Shown here piece after piece: positions 18,591-27,852 of a stretch of 64,000 nucleotides of DNA. Position 1 is the first letter of the stretch; every line of letters starts with the position of its first letter. Origin of the DNA: Sphingomonas quercus (lineage in GTDB: Bacteria > Pseudomonadota > Alphaproteobacteria > Sphingomonadales > Sphingomonadaceae); the NCBI RefSeq assembly GCF_018863195.1, contig NZ_JAHKRT010000002.1, positions 434,001 to 498,000 on the forward strand. Direction: 5' to 3'. A program made the position numbers and the translations under genes. A model generated the notes under the pieces. The model worked only from the letters and a program-made list of their open reading frames with translations. It was not told where the DNA came from and did no database searches.

Positions 18591-21425
18591 ATGACCGACA
18601 CCTCCTCCAAGCCCGACTGGCGCGACACCGTCTTCCTGCCGAAGACCGACTTCCCGATGAAGGCGGGCCTCGCCGCCAGGGAGCCGGCGATTCTCGCGAA
18701 ATGGGCGGGCGAAGACCTGTACGGCAAGCTGCGCGCCGCCCGCGCCGGCCGCGAGCGCTTCATCCTTCACGACGGCCCGCCCTATGCCAATGGCGACATC
18801 CATATGGGCCACGCCATGAACAAGGTGCTGAAGGACATCATCGTCCGCAGCCAGACCTTGCTCGGCAAGGATGCGCCCTATGTCCCCGGCTGGGATTGCC
18901 ACGGCCTGCCGATCGAATGGAAGGTCGAGGAGGCCTATCGCGCGAAAAAGCTGAACAAGGACGAGGTGCCCGTCGCCCAGTTCCGCGCCGAATGCCGCGC
19001 CTATGCCGAAAAATGGGTGGCGGTGCAGCGCGCCCAGTTCGAACGGCTGGGCGTGATGGGCGATTGGGACGATCCCTATCTGACGATGAAGTTCGAGGCC
19101 GAGGCCGCGATCGTGGCGGAGCTTCTGAAGTTCGCCGAGACCGGCCAGCTTTATCGCGGCGCCAAGCCGGTGATGTGGTCCCCGGTGGAGAAGACCGCGC
19201 TCGCCGAGGCGGAGGTCGAATATGAGGACATCACCTCCACCCAGATCGACGTCGCGTTCGAGATCGTCGAGAGCGCGATCCCGGAGCTGGTCGGCGCTTA
19301 TGCGGTGATCTGGACGACGACGCCGTGGACGATCCCGGTCAACCAGGCGCTCGCCTATGGGCCGGAGGTGGACTATGTTCTGCTCACCGCCGATCGCCGC
19401 TATCTGGTCGCCGCCGAGCTCGCCCAGACGTTTGTCGCACGCGCCGGGCTCACCGTATCGGATCGCAGTCAGCCGATCCGGGGCAGCGCGCTCGCCGGCA
19501 CGATCGTTCGTCACCCGATGCACGCCATCGGCGGCTTCTTCGCGCGGCCGCGCCCGATGCTCCCCGGCGACTTCGTCACCACCGACAGCGGCACGGGCCT
19601 CGTCCATATGTCGCCGGATCATGGCGAGGATGATTTCCTGCTATGCAAGGAACACGGCCTCGATCCGGTGTTCGCGGTCGAGGGCGACGGCAAGTACCGC
19701 GCCGACTGGGCGTGGCTCGGCGGGCAGGGCTCGGTGATCAACCCGAAGTTCAACGCGCCGGACGGGCCGATCTGCTCGGACCTGCGCGAAACCGGAGCGC
19801 TGCTCGCGGCGAGCGCGGATTACCGGCACAGCTATCCGCATAGCTGGCGCTCCAAGGCGAAGGTGATCTTCCGGGCGACCCCGCAATGGTTCATCCCGAT
19901 GGACCGGCCGATCGCCGACAGCGCCATTCCCCGTTGCGCCGAGGAGGAGCGCATCCGCGCCGGCTCGAACGATCCGACGCTGCGCGAGCTGGCGCTCGAC
20001 GCCATCGACCATACGCGCTGGGTGCCGGAAAAGTCGCGCAATCGCATCCACGCCATGGTCTCGGGCCGGCCGGACTGGGTGATCAGCCGCCAGCGCGCCT
20101 GGGGCGTGCCGATCGCGCTCTATGTCGATCGCCGCACCAGCGAATATCTGCGCGATCCGGCGGTCAACGCCCGCATCGTCGAGGCTTTCAGGCTGGGCGG
20201 CGCCGACGCCTGGTTCGCCGCCGATCACGCCGCGCTGCTGGGCGAGGGCCGGGATCCGGCCGATTACGAGATCGTCACCGATATCCTCGACGTGTGGTTT
20301 GATTCGGGCTCGACCCATGCGTTCACCATCGAGGCGCGCTATGGCGCCGGCGTCCGCGCCGATCTTTATCTGGAGGGGTCGGACCAGCATCGCGGCTGGT
20401 TCCAGTCCTCGCTCCTCGAAAGCTGCGGCACGCGCGGCCGCGCGCCCTATGAGGCGGTGCTGACCCACGGCTTTGCGCTCGACGGGCAGGGGCGGAAAAT
20501 GTCCAAATCGGTCGGCAATGTCGTCGATCCGCTCAAGATCATTGGCGAGAGCGGGGCGGACATCCTGCGCCTGTGGGTGGCGAGCACCGATTATTTCGAG
20601 GATGTGCGCATCGGCAAGGAGATCCTCGCCGGCACCTCCGACTCCTATCGCAAGCTGCGCAACACCTTCCGTTACCTGCTCGGCGCGCTCGACGGGTTCA
20701 GCGAGGCGGAGCGGGTGCCGGTCGCGGAGATGCCGGAGCTGGAGCGCTACATGCTCCATCTCACCGCCGCGCTGGAGGCGGAGCTGCGCGCCGCCACCGA
20801 CGGCTTCGAGTTCAACCGCTACGCGCGCGCGCTTACCGAATTCTGCAACAACGACCTGTCCGCCTTCTTCTTCGATATCCGCAAGGACAGCCTCTATTGC
20901 GACGCGCCCGCCGATCCGAAGCGGCGCGCCTATCGCACCGTGCTCGACGTGCTGTTCCATGCGCTGGTGCGCTGGGCGGCGCCGATCCTCTGCTTCACCG
21001 CCGAAGAGGTCTGGGCGGCGCGCTTCCCCGAGGGGGGCAGCGTCCACATGCTGGAATGGCCGGTCCTCCCCGAGGGCAGCGCCGCGTCCGAGGGGCTGGC
21101 GCTGCGCTGGCAGCGGGTGCGCGAACTGCGCCGCCGGGCCACCGAGGAGATCGAGCCGCTCCGCCGCGCCAAGGCGCTCGGCTCCAGCCTGGAGGCGCGC
21201 GTCGGCCTGTCTCTATCGGCGGAGGACGCGGCCTTGCTCGCCGGGATCGACTTCGCCGAGATATTCATCACCGCGCCGGTGGTGACCGAGACGGACGGGC
21301 CCGGCGGTGCGATCCTCGTCACCCGCACCGATCATCAGAAATGCGGCCGCTGCTGGCGCCACCTTCCCGAGGTCGATGAGGAAGGCGATCTCTGCGCGCG
21401 CTGCGCCGGGGTGGTCGAGGCATGA
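18591..21425 (+). CDS. ileS: Isoleucyl-tRNA synthetase
   Basis: This 944-residue class I synthetase charges tRNA-Ile. It has the HIGH-type motif in PPYANGDIHMGHAMNK, the KMSKS loop in GQGRKMSKSVGNVVDP, and an intact editing (CP1) domain between them, including TWTTTPWTIPVNQ-like sequence. The C-terminus has the zinc ribbon CGRCWRHLPEV and LCARC found in bacterial-type IleS. I chose the ATG at 18591, which gives MTDTSSKPDWRDTVFLPKT. The stop overlaps the lspA ATG by 4 bases. Confidence 0.97.
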   Translation: MTDTSSKPDWRDTVFLPKTDFPMKAGLAAREPAILAKWAGEDLYGKLRAARAGRERFILHDGPPYANGDIHMGHAMNKVLKDIIVRSQTLLGKDAPYVPGWDCHGLPIEWKVEEAYRAKKLNKDEVPVAQFRAECRAYAEKWVAVQRAQFERLGVMGDWDDPYLTMKFEAEAAIVAELLKFAETGQLYRGAKPVMWSPVEKTALAEAEVEYEDITSTQIDVAFEIVESAIPELVGAYAVIWTTTPWTIPVNQALAYGPEVDYVLLTADRRYLVAAELAQTFVARAGLTVSDRSQPIRGSALAGTIVRHPMHAIGGFFARPRPMLPGDFVTTDSGTGLVHMSPDHGEDDFLLCKEHGLDPVFAVEGDGKYRADWAWLGGQGSVINPKFNAPDGPICSDLRETGALLAASADYRHSYPHSWRSKAKVIFRATPQWFIPMDRPIADSAIPRCAEEERIRAGSNDPTLRELALDAIDHTRWVPEKSRNRIHAMVSGRPDWVISRQRAWGVPIALYVDRRTSEYLRDPAVNARIVEAFRLGGADAWFAADHAALLGEGRDPADYEIVTDILDVWFDSGSTHAFTIEARYGAGVRADLYLEGSDQHRGWFQSSLLESCGTRGRAPYEAVLTHGFALDGQGRKMSKSVGNVVDPLKIIGESGADILRLWVASTDYFEDVRIGKEILAGTSDSYRKLRNTFRYLLGALDGFSEAERVPVAEMPELERYMLHLTAALEAELRAATDGFEFNRYARALTEFCNNDLSAFFFDIRKDSLYCDAPADPKRRAYRTVLDVLFHALVRWAAPILCFTAEEVWAARFPEGGSVHMLEWPVLPEGSAASEGLALRWQRVRELRRRATEEIEPLRRAKALGSSLEARVGLSLSAEDAALLAGIDFAEIFITAPVVTETDGPGGAILVTRTDHQKCGRCWRHLPEVDEEGDLCARCAGVVEA

Positions 21426-21925
21426 ATCGCGTGACGCGCGCCGGCTACGCCACCGCGCTCGCGGTGATCCTGGTCGACCAGCTCACCAAATGGATCGCCG
21501 CCGGCCCGCTGGATCTCACCGGCCGGCTGATCATCCCGGTGCTGCCGATCTTCGACCTGCGCTATGTGCAGAATTTCGGCGTGTCGATGGGCTTCCTCGT
21601 CGCCGACAGCGACACCGGCCGCTGGCTGCTGGTGGCGATGACCGGGCTGATCGCGCTTGTCCCGGCGATCTGGATCCTGCGCGAGAAGAGCCGGGCCGAT
21701 GCCGTCGCCCTCGGCCTGGTGCTGGGCGGCGCGCTCGGCAACATCCTCGATCGGGTGCGGCTCGGCCATGTGTTCGATTTCCTCGACCTGCACTTCGGGG
21801 ACTGGCACCCTTTTCTCGTGTTCAATGTCGCCGATGCGGCTATTACGCTCGGTGTCGTAGCGCTGCTGCTGCGCGCCTTCCTGGTGCGCGGCGAGCCGGC
21901 GGTTTCGGAGGATAAGCATGCGTAA
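21422..21925 (+). CDS. lspA: Lipoprotein signal peptidase II
   Basis: This 167-residue inner-membrane aspartic protease removes signal peptides from prolipoproteins. Four hydrophobic helices are visible. The two catalytic Asp residues lie in GNILDRVRLGHVFDF and FNVADAAITLG, and the conserved FNxG-type region reads VQNFGVSMGFL. It is translationally coupled to ileS (ATGA). Its stop lies inside the next gene, a lipoprotein that may itself be an LspA substrate. Confidence 0.96.
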   Translation: MNRVTRAGYATALAVILVDQLTKWIAAGPLDLTGRLIIPVLPIFDLRYVQNFGVSMGFLVADSDTGRWLLVAMTGLIALVPAIWILREKSRADAVALGLVLGGALGNILDRVRLGHVFDFLDLHFGDWHPFLVFNVADAAITLGVVALLLRAFLVRGEPAVSEDKHA

Positions 21926-22352
21926 GGTTGTGGTCGTGGTGGGTCTCGTGGCGGCAGCGGGGACGCTGGCGTCGTGTGGAGGCCACAAGGGCGGCGTGTT
22001 CGCCGGCCGCGCCGGCCCGGACGAGCTGGCCGTGTCGCGCCAGCAGCCTCTCGTCATCCCGCCGGATTTCAACCTCGTGCCGCCGCGCCCCGGCGCGCCC
22101 CGCCCGCAGGAGGCGGACAGCTCGACCCAGGCATTGCAGGCGATGTTCGGCGGTCAGGCGCAGCGCAGCGAGACGGAGAAGGCGGTGCTGAGCGCGGCCG
22201 GCGCCGGCCGTGCCGAGGAGGGCATCCGCTCCACCGCCGGCGATCCGGCGACGGAGACGGTCAACAAGGGCCAGACCACGCGCGACATCCTCAACGCGCC
22301 CGCCGCGCAGGGCAAAGAGGCCACGGTGCAGACCGGGCAGCAGCCGAAGTAA
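21918..22352 (+). CDS. DUF3035-type lipoprotein
   Basis: This 144-residue protein overlaps the end of lspA by 8 bases. The N-terminus is a lipoprotein signal (VAAAGTLASC) with the lipidated Cys at residue 20. The mature part contains PDELAVSRQQPLVIPPDFNL, the recognisable DUF3035 core. This family is common in alphaproteobacteria directly downstream of lspA; its function is unknown. The rest is low-complexity and probably unfolded. Its position suggests a cell-envelope role by association only. Confidence 0.88.
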   Translation: MRKVVVVVGLVAAAGTLASCGGHKGGVFAGRAGPDELAVSRQQPLVIPPDFNLVPPRPGAPRPQEADSSTQALQAMFGGQAQRSETEKAVLSAAGAGRAEEGIRSTAGDPATETVNKGQTTRDILNAPAAQGKEATVQTGQQPK

Positions 22353-22502
22353 GCGGACGCGCGCCGTCGCGCCCATAGTACGGATCCTCGACATCGCTCA
22401 GTCCCGCTCGAAGGGCGGGGCAGGTCCATCCGGAACAATGTGGGTGGCCCGGATTCGGGCGACCCGCACCCCCTCAGTGGCTGCTGAGCCTGCCGAAGCG
22501 GC

Positions 22503-22543
22503 GTATCGAAGGGTCGCCGCCGACGCGGGGCGCCCTTCGATAC
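22503..22543. terminator. 11-bp inverted repeat between convergent genes
   Basis: GTATCGAAGGG (22503-22513) and CCCTTCGATAC (22533-22543) are perfect reverse complements with a 19-base loop. The hairpin lies between the DUF3035 lipoprotein gene and the TorF-like porin gene, which converge, so it can terminate both. The surrounding 22480-22560 sequence also has the look of a sphingomonad intergenic palindromic repeat. Confidence 0.55.
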
Positions 22544-22563
22544 CTCATCTCAGCCTGTGGCGC

Positions 22564-23322
22564 TCAGAAGCTCGCGCCGAGGGACACCACGGCGCCGGCC
22601 TTGGCCGGGTGGCGGCCGGAGGGGGTGGTGAACTCGTCATTCTTGATGTCGGTATCGGCATAGGCGACGCCCAAGGTCAGGTGCTGCCACGTGTAATTGA
22701 CGCCGAGATTCCAGTCGACATAGCCCTTGAGGCTCGACGTCAGCACGCTGCGGCCCTTGGAATAGCCGACATGGCCGAGCACCGAGAAGCCGGTGTCCGG
22801 GATCGCCCCGCCGAGCTCGCCATACATATAGAGATTGTCTTCCTTGTCGTGGAAGGCAGTGGCGAGCGCGCGCTGCTTGGGCGCATAGGCGAGGCCCGCC
22901 TTGGCGGTTGCGGGACCGAAGACGTGGCTCACCGAAGCATAGGGCTCGATGAAGTCGGTGTTGTTGCCGTGCGAGCCCGGATAGTAATAATAGAGCCCGC
23001 CAATGTCGAAGGTCGTGCCGTTCACCGTCTTGTGATAGCCGGCGATCAGATCGATCTCCTGATCGCTGCCATAGGCGACATAGTCGTCGATCGAGCTGCC
23101 CCAGGTGCTGACATAGAAACCGGATTCATGGGTGACGGTCAGCGTGCCCTGAAGGGCGAAGCGCCGGTCGGTCTGCGATACGCCGCGGAAGCGATAGTCG
23201 GAGACCACCGTGGCGCCACCGGTGACGGTGATCGGCCCGCTCGGCGGCGCGGTGTCCTCGGCGAAGGCCGGAGCGGCGACGGCGGCGGACAGGATGAGTG
23301 CGATCTTCAGTGTGTAGCGCAT
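22564..23322 (-). CDS. TorF-family putative outer-membrane porin
   Basis: This 252-residue protein starts with a Sec signal (MRYTLKIALILSAAVAAPAFA). The mature part has the alternating pattern of a beta-barrel, with family features near the start (GGATVVSDYRFRGVSQTDRR) and repeated strands ending in Phe at the C-terminus (VVSLGASF). This matches the TIGR02001/TorF group of putative porins, whose substrates are not known. It stands alone with ~180 bases upstream that should hold its promoter. Confidence 0.88.
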   Translation of the reverse strand: MRYTLKIALILSAAVAAPAFAEDTAPPSGPITVTGGATVVSDYRFRGVSQTDRRFALQGTLTVTHESGFYVSTWGSSIDDYVAYGSDQEIDLIAGYHKTVNGTTFDIGGLYYYYPGSHGNNTDFIEPYASVSHVFGPATAKAGLAYAPKQRALATAFHDKEDNLYMYGELGGAIPDTGFSVLGHVGYSKGRSVLTSSLKGYVDWNLGVNYTWQHLTLGVAYADTDIKNDEFTTPSGRHPAKAGAVVSLGASF

Positions 23323-23502
23323 GAGACTCCCCAGTTTAGCGAGTTCATCCGCCTGCGTGTCCCGGGTGGCGGCCTCTGGACATGCCGGACCACCTTACCG
23401 CGACTGCGAAATTCCTGCGCCCGAGTTCCGCGTCGCACAATAGTTATTGCTGAATCGTATCCATCCGCTTCCGCAACGTTGCTGAATCGCAACACAGGGA
23501 TG

Positions 23503-24681
23503 TCAAAGGCGGCGCAGCCCCGCGTCCAGGTCGGCGATCAGGTCGGCCGGATCCTCCAGGCCGATATGAAGCCGCACCGCCGGCCCTCCCGCTTCCCACC
23601 GGACCGCGCTGCGCAGCGGCGCGGGGTCGACGGGCAGCGCCAGGCTCTCATAGCCGCCCCAGCTGAAACCGATGCCGAACAGCGCCAGCCCGTCGATCAG
23701 CCGCGCGCGCGCCGCCGCATCGGCATCCCGCAGCACGAAGCTGAACAGGCCCGAGGCGCCGCCGAAATCACGCCGCCAGAGGTCGTGGCCGGGGCAGTCG
23801 GGGAGGGCAGGATGCAGCACTCGCGCCACTTCCGGCCGCGTCGCCAGCCATTGCGCCACGGCGAGCCCGCCCTCCTGATGCTGGCGCAGCCGGACGCCCA
23901 GCGTGCGCAGGCCGCGCAGCGCCAGCCACGCATCATCCGGCCCGACATGCTGGCCAAGCGACTGGGCGACCATGCGCAGGCGCTTATAATAGGGCGCGGT
24001 GGCGGTGACCGAGCCGAGCATCACGTCGGAATGGCCAACGATATATTTCGTGCAGGCGATGATCGACAGGTCCACGCCGAGCGCGATGGCCGGCAGCAGC
24101 AGCGGCGTCGCCCAGGTATTGTCGATCAGCGTGACGATGCCGCGCGCGCGCGCGGCGGCGCAGATCGCGGGCACGTCCTGCACCTCGAAGGTGAGGCTGC
24201 CCGGGCTCTCCATGAACACGGCGCGGGTCTTGTCGGTGAACAGCTCGGCGATGCCGGCGCCGACCAGCGGATCGTAGAAGCGCGTGGCGACGCCCATCGG
24301 CGCCAGGATGTTCTGCGCGAAGGCGCGGGTCGGCTGATAGCAGCTGTCGACGAGCAGCAGTTCGTCGCCCGGCTTCAGCACCGAGAGCAGAGCGCCCGCC
24401 ACTGCCGCCACGCCCGACGGATAGAGCATCGTGCCCGCCGCGCCCGGCTCCAGCTCGGTCAGCGCGTCGGCCAGCGCCCATTGGGTGGGCGTGCCGCGCC
24501 GGCCATAATAAAGCTCGCCGTCGCGATTGCGGCTGCTCTTCGCGTCGAGGTCGGCACAGTCGTCGAACAGGATGGTCGACGCCCGCCACACCGGCGGATT
24601 GACGACGCCGCCGGTCCATTCCGGGCGCCGGCCGGCACCGGCGAGGCGGGTGAGTGGACGGTCGCCTCCCTGCCCGCTCAT
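23503..24681 (-). CDS. metC: Cystathionine beta-lyase
   Basis: This 392-residue PLP enzyme of the Cys/Met metabolism family cleaves cystathionine to homocysteine. The PLP-binding Lys is in SIIACTKYIVGHSDVMLG, and VTLIDNTWATPLLLPAIALG precedes it as in MetC. The N-terminal NPPVWRASTILFDDCADL is typical. The start at 24681 overlaps the stop of sseA (ATGA), so the two sulfur genes are one transcript. The related cystathionine gamma-synthase is a less likely alternative. Confidence 0.9.
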   Translation of the reverse strand: MSGQGGDRPLTRLAGAGRRPEWTGGVVNPPVWRASTILFDDCADLDAKSSRNRDGELYYGRRGTPTQWALADALTELEPGAAGTMLYPSGVAAVAGALLSVLKPGDELLLVDSCYQPTRAFAQNILAPMGVATRFYDPLVGAGIAELFTDKTRAVFMESPGSLTFEVQDVPAICAAARARGIVTLIDNTWATPLLLPAIALGVDLSIIACTKYIVGHSDVMLGSVTATAPYYKRLRMVAQSLGQHVGPDDAWLALRGLRTLGVRLRQHQEGGLAVAQWLATRPEVARVLHPALPDCPGHDLWRRDFGGASGLFSFVLRDADAAARARLIDGLALFGIGFSWGGYESLALPVDPAPLRSAVRWEAGGPAVRLHIGLEDPADLIADLDAGLRRL

Positions 24682-25526
24682 GCCGCCGGGCCCGTCGCCT
24701 TGGGGGTGGCCGGATCGCCGCCCCATTCCGTCCAGCTGCCGTCATAGAGGGCGACGTCGTCGCGCCCGAGAAGATGCGCGCCGAAGGCCACGACGCAGGC
24801 GGTGATGCCCGATCCGCACGTCACCACCAGCGGCCGGCCCGGATCGACGCCGGCCCGATCGAATTCCGCCTGCAACGCCGCGCCGCGCTTCCACCGGCCG
24901 TCGCCGTCGAACAGCTTCGAATAGGGCAGGCTGCGGCTGCCCGGGATATGGCCGGGCTCCACCCCGGCGCGCTCGGCTTCCTCGCCGGCATAGCGCGCCG
25001 CCGAACGTGCATCGACGAGCTGCTCGGCATCGCTTTGCAGATTGGCCTGCACCGCGGCGAGATCGCGGGTGCCCGCGAACGGGGCGGGCGCCGTCGCCGC
25101 GGCGACGGCGGCGGCGGGCAACGGCGCGCCGGTCTCGATCGGCCGCCCCTCGGCCTTCCACAGGGCCAGCCCGCCGTCGAGGATCGCCACCCGCTCGAAG
25201 CCGGAGGCGCGCAGCATCCACCAGCCACGCGCCGCCGTCTTCCACGGCGAGTTGTCGTAAAGGACGAGGCGGGCATCGCCGTTGACCCCCAGCGCCGCCA
25301 GCCGCGAGGCGAACGCGCCCGGCTCCGGCAATGTGTTGGGCAGCGGGCTGGATGCGTCGACGAGCGTCTTGAGGCCGAGAAAACGCGCGCCGGGAATGTG
25401 GGCGTCGGCGAATTCGGCCTCGGCGTCGCGGCCCAGGGCAGGATCGAGCAAGGTCGCGTCGAGGATGACGAGATCGGCGGCGCCGGCCTGATCGGCCAGC
25501 CATTGGGTCGAGACGAGCGAGTCCAT
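24678..25526 (-). CDS. sseA: 3-mercaptopyruvate/thiosulfate sulfurtransferase
   Basis: This 282-residue protein has two rhodanese domains. The second holds the active-site Cys in VTCGSGITACVVA; the CGSGxTA form is the one seen in 3-mercaptopyruvate sulfurtransferases. The inter-domain region and DARSAARYAGE-type rhodanese motif are present. It would transfer sulfur from mercaptopyruvate to thiol acceptors or cyanide. It is the first gene of a two-gene unit with metC. Confidence 0.9.
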   Translation of the reverse strand: MDSLVSTQWLADQAGAADLVILDATLLDPALGRDAEAEFADAHIPGARFLGLKTLVDASSPLPNTLPEPGAFASRLAALGVNGDARLVLYDNSPWKTAARGWWMLRASGFERVAILDGGLALWKAEGRPIETGAPLPAAAVAAATAPAPFAGTRDLAAVQANLQSDAEQLVDARSAARYAGEEAERAGVEPGHIPGSRSLPYSKLFDGDGRWKRGAALQAEFDRAGVDPGRPLVVTCGSGITACVVAFGAHLLGRDDVALYDGSWTEWGGDPATPKATGPAA

Positions 25527-25674
25527 GGATCCTCTCCTCCGGGGCTAATGCTCCGTCCCTAGAGCCCCCACGCGCCGCTTGCCAGCGATGCCGCCACGCC
25601 CCGGGGTCGGAACCCGCCAAGGGCCCGCCGTCACGGCCATTGGCCTCGGCTGGTTCAGACCCTACATGGCGGCG

Positions 25675-26121
25675 ATGGAAACCCAGCATCTCGGCAAGAC
25701 GAGCAGCCTGCCTGCCACCCCGGAAGCGGCGGTGCTCGATTACGTCCCCAATCCGCGCCCGGGCCGGCTTTATCTGGTGCGCTTCACGGCGCCGGAATTC
25801 ACCTCGCTGTGCCCGGTGACCGGCCAGCCCGATTTCGCCCACCTTGTCATCGACTATGCGCCGGGCGAGACGATCGTCGAATCCAAGTCGCTCAAGCTGT
25901 TCCTCGGCGCCTTCCGCAATCACGCCGCCTTCCACGAGGATTGCACGGTCGGCATCGCCGAGCGGCTGGTTGCGGAGATGAAGCCGGTATGGCTGCGCAT
26001 CGGTGGCTATTGGTATCCGCGCGGCGGCATCCCGATCGACGTGTTCTGGCAGACCGGCGCCGCGCCGGACGGCCTGTGGGTGCCGGGGCAGGACGTTCCG
26101 GGATATCGCGGCCGCGGATAG
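25675..26121 (+). CDS. queF: NADPH-dependent preQ0 reductase QueF
   Basis: This 148-residue short-type QueF reduces the nitrile of preQ0 to the amine of preQ1 in queuosine synthesis. The catalytic Cys is in [16 protein letters not shown], and the QueF motif [15 protein letters not shown] follows. The C-terminal [11 protein letters not shown] is also conserved. The ATG at 25675 is preferred because [10 protein letters not shown] aligns with usual N-termini. ATG 25666 is also possible. Confidence 0.94.
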   Translation: METQHLGKTSSLPATPEAAVLDYVPNPRPGRLYLVRFTAPEFTSLCPVTGQPDFAHLVIDYAPGETIVESKSLKLFLGAFRNHAAFHEDCTVGIAERLVAEMKPVWLRIGGYWYPRGGIPIDVFWQTGAAPDGLWVPGQDVPGYRGRG

Positions 26122-26170
26122 GCGTGGAAATCGCGGTCGCTTAGGGCCTGTCGAGATACGGCCGCGACAT

Positions 26171-26203
26171 CCCGGCAGGCACGAAGCGAATGGGCCTGCC
26201 GGG
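26171..26203. terminator. 10-bp inverted repeat between queF and the oxygenase gene
   Basis: CCCGGCAGGC (26171-26180) and GCCTGCCGGG (26194-26203) form a perfect GC-rich hairpin with a 13-base loop, just beyond the stop codon of the minus-strand oxygenase gene. The two genes converge here, which fits a shared terminator. Confidence 0.6.
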
Positions 26204-27163
26204 CTAAAGCAGCCGGATCTCGCGCAACCGCTGCATCAGATAATCATGGGCGGTGATCGGCTGCGGATAAAGGTCCGGATGGTCCGCATCGACGCATGAG
26301 GGCAAGGTCTCGATCAGATAATCCGGCCGGAAATGCAGGAAGAAGGGCATGGAGTAGCGCGAGTGCCCGCGCCGCTCCGGCGCCGGGTTCATCACCCGGT
26401 GGGTGGTCGAGCGCAGCCGGTTGTTGGTCAGCCGTTGCAGCATGTCGCCGACGTTGACGGCAAGCTCGCCCTCCTTCGGGCTCACCGCCAGCCATCGCCC
26501 TGAGTCGCGGTCGAGCAGTTGCAGCCCCGCCTCCTCGGCGCCGAGCAGCAGGGTGATGGTGTTGATGTCCTCATGCGCGCCCGCGCGGATGCCGGGCGCG
26601 TCGGCCGGCACCGGGGGATAATGAAGCAGCCGCATCACGCTGTTGCCGTCGTCGACCGTGTCCACGAAGAAGTCGGGCGCGAGGCCGAGGTGGCGGGCGA
26701 TCGCGGCGAGCAGCCGCGCGCCGGTCGCCTCGAAGGCCGCGTAGAGCGCCAGCATCGTGTCGCGAAACTCGCCAAGCTCCGCGGGCCACAGATTCGGCGC
26801 CATCACCTGCGCATAGCGATGCCCGGCCGGCAGCTCCCGCCCGACGTGCCAGAATTCCTTGAGGTCGACGAGCGTGGCGTCCTTCGCGGCCTCGGTGCCG
26901 AACGGCGTATAGCCGCGCGCGCCGCCGGTGCCGGGCAGATGATAGGCCCGCTTCGCTGCCTCGGGTAGCGCGAACAGCGCCTTTGCCGCCGCCTCGGCGC
27001 GGGCGATCAGCTCGGCCGGAATGCCATGGTCGGAGACGATGGCGAAGCCGTAGCGCTCGAACGAGGCGCCGAGCGCCGCCGCGAAGCCGTCGGGATCGCG
27101 CGCCTCCCCGGCAAGCGACACGGAGGCGACGGTGGCGGGCGGAGCATCGAGGGCGGTTTCCAT
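26204..27163 (-). CDS. 2-oxoglutarate/Fe(II)-dependent oxygenase, isopenicillin-N-synthase-like
   Basis: This 319-residue protein resembles the IPNS-like dioxygenases. The DIOX_N region (VSDHGIPAELIARAEA) is followed by the double-stranded beta-helix. Iron ligands are visible in GAHEDINTITLLLG (HxD) and in RSTTHRVMNP, and the 2-oxoglutarate-binding Arg/Ser follows in HSRYSMPFF. Members hydroxylate or desaturate small molecules; the substrate here is unknown. It is probably the last gene of a unit with the DsbA-like gene 38 bases upstream. Confidence 0.88.
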   Translation of the reverse strand: METALDAPPATVASVSLAGEARDPDGFAAALGASFERYGFAIVSDHGIPAELIARAEAAAKALFALPEAAKRAYHLPGTGGARGYTPFGTEAAKDATLVDLKEFWHVGRELPAGHRYAQVMAPNLWPAELGEFRDTMLALYAAFEATGARLLAAIARHLGLAPDFFVDTVDDGNSVMRLLHYPPVPADAPGIRAGAHEDINTITLLLGAEEAGLQLLDRDSGRWLAVSPKEGELAVNVGDMLQRLTNNRLRSTTHRVMNPAPERRGHSRYSMPFFLHFRPDYLIETLPSCVDADHPDLYPQPITAHDYLMQRLREIRLL

Positions 27164-27201
27164 CGGCCCAATCTAGAGTCGCCGGCAGCGCGGGGAAAGC
27201 G

Positions 27202-27846
27202 CTACAACGCGCCCCGCGCCCGCGACACGATCCGGCTGAAACCGCCGTCGCCCATCGCGCCAATGCCGAGGAACTGGTTGGCGAGATAGCCCGGCGTGCC
27301 GGGAAGGCGCAGCGCGGCCGCCTCGCGGGCATGTTCGGCGAGGAGCATGTCGATCGCTTCCGAATGCAGCGCCAGATCGGCCTGCGCCCGATCCCAGTCG
27401 GCGCCCGCCTCGCCCAGCGCCTGACGCAGCCCCGGCTCGTCGAGACGGGAGGCGGCCATCAGCGCGCGATGCACCTCGCCGTAGCGGCCCTGATAGGCCG
27501 CCGCCAGCGCCAGCCGCGCCGCCACCCGCGATTCGGGAGTGAGGATCGGCCAGTCCTTGTAGAGGATGCGCACCCGTTTCTCGCGCGATGCCAGCCGTTC
27601 GAGCGCCCTGGCGTCGCCCCGACACACCGGGCAGCGATAATCAGTGTAGACGACGAGCGTCACGTCGCCGTCCGCCGGCCCCTCGCTTGGCGAGGCGTGA
27701 TCGGCGAGGATGCCCGCCAGCGCCGCATCTCCGGACAGGTCGGTCAGCGGCGGCCCGCCATGGCGCATCGCATAGCTCACGCCCACCGCCAGCAGCAGGA
27801 ACAGCGCCAGCCCCCGCCACGATGTCCAGAAGCTGCGGCCCGGCAT
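27202..27846 (-). CDS. DsbA-like thiol-disulfide protein with CPVC active site
   Basis: This 214-residue protein has an N-terminal membrane anchor or signal (GLALFLLLAVGVSYAMR). A thioredoxin fold follows, with the CxxC redox site in VVYTDYRCPVCRGDARALER and the cis-Pro loop at LPGTPGYLANQ near the C-terminus. An insert of helices between them fits the DsbA family. It probably acts in the periplasm on disulfide exchange. It starts six bases downstream of the HerA-like gene. Confidence 0.85.
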   Translation of the reverse strand: MPGRSFWTSWRGLALFLLLAVGVSYAMRHGGPPLTDLSGDAALAGILADHASPSEGPADGDVTLVVYTDYRCPVCRGDARALERLASREKRVRILYKDWPILTPESRVAARLALAAAYQGRYGEVHRALMAASRLDEPGLRQALGEAGADWDRAQADLALHSEAIDMLLAEHAREAAALRLPGTPGYLANQFLGIGAMGDGGFSRIVSRARGAL

Positions 27847-27852
27847 GCCGGC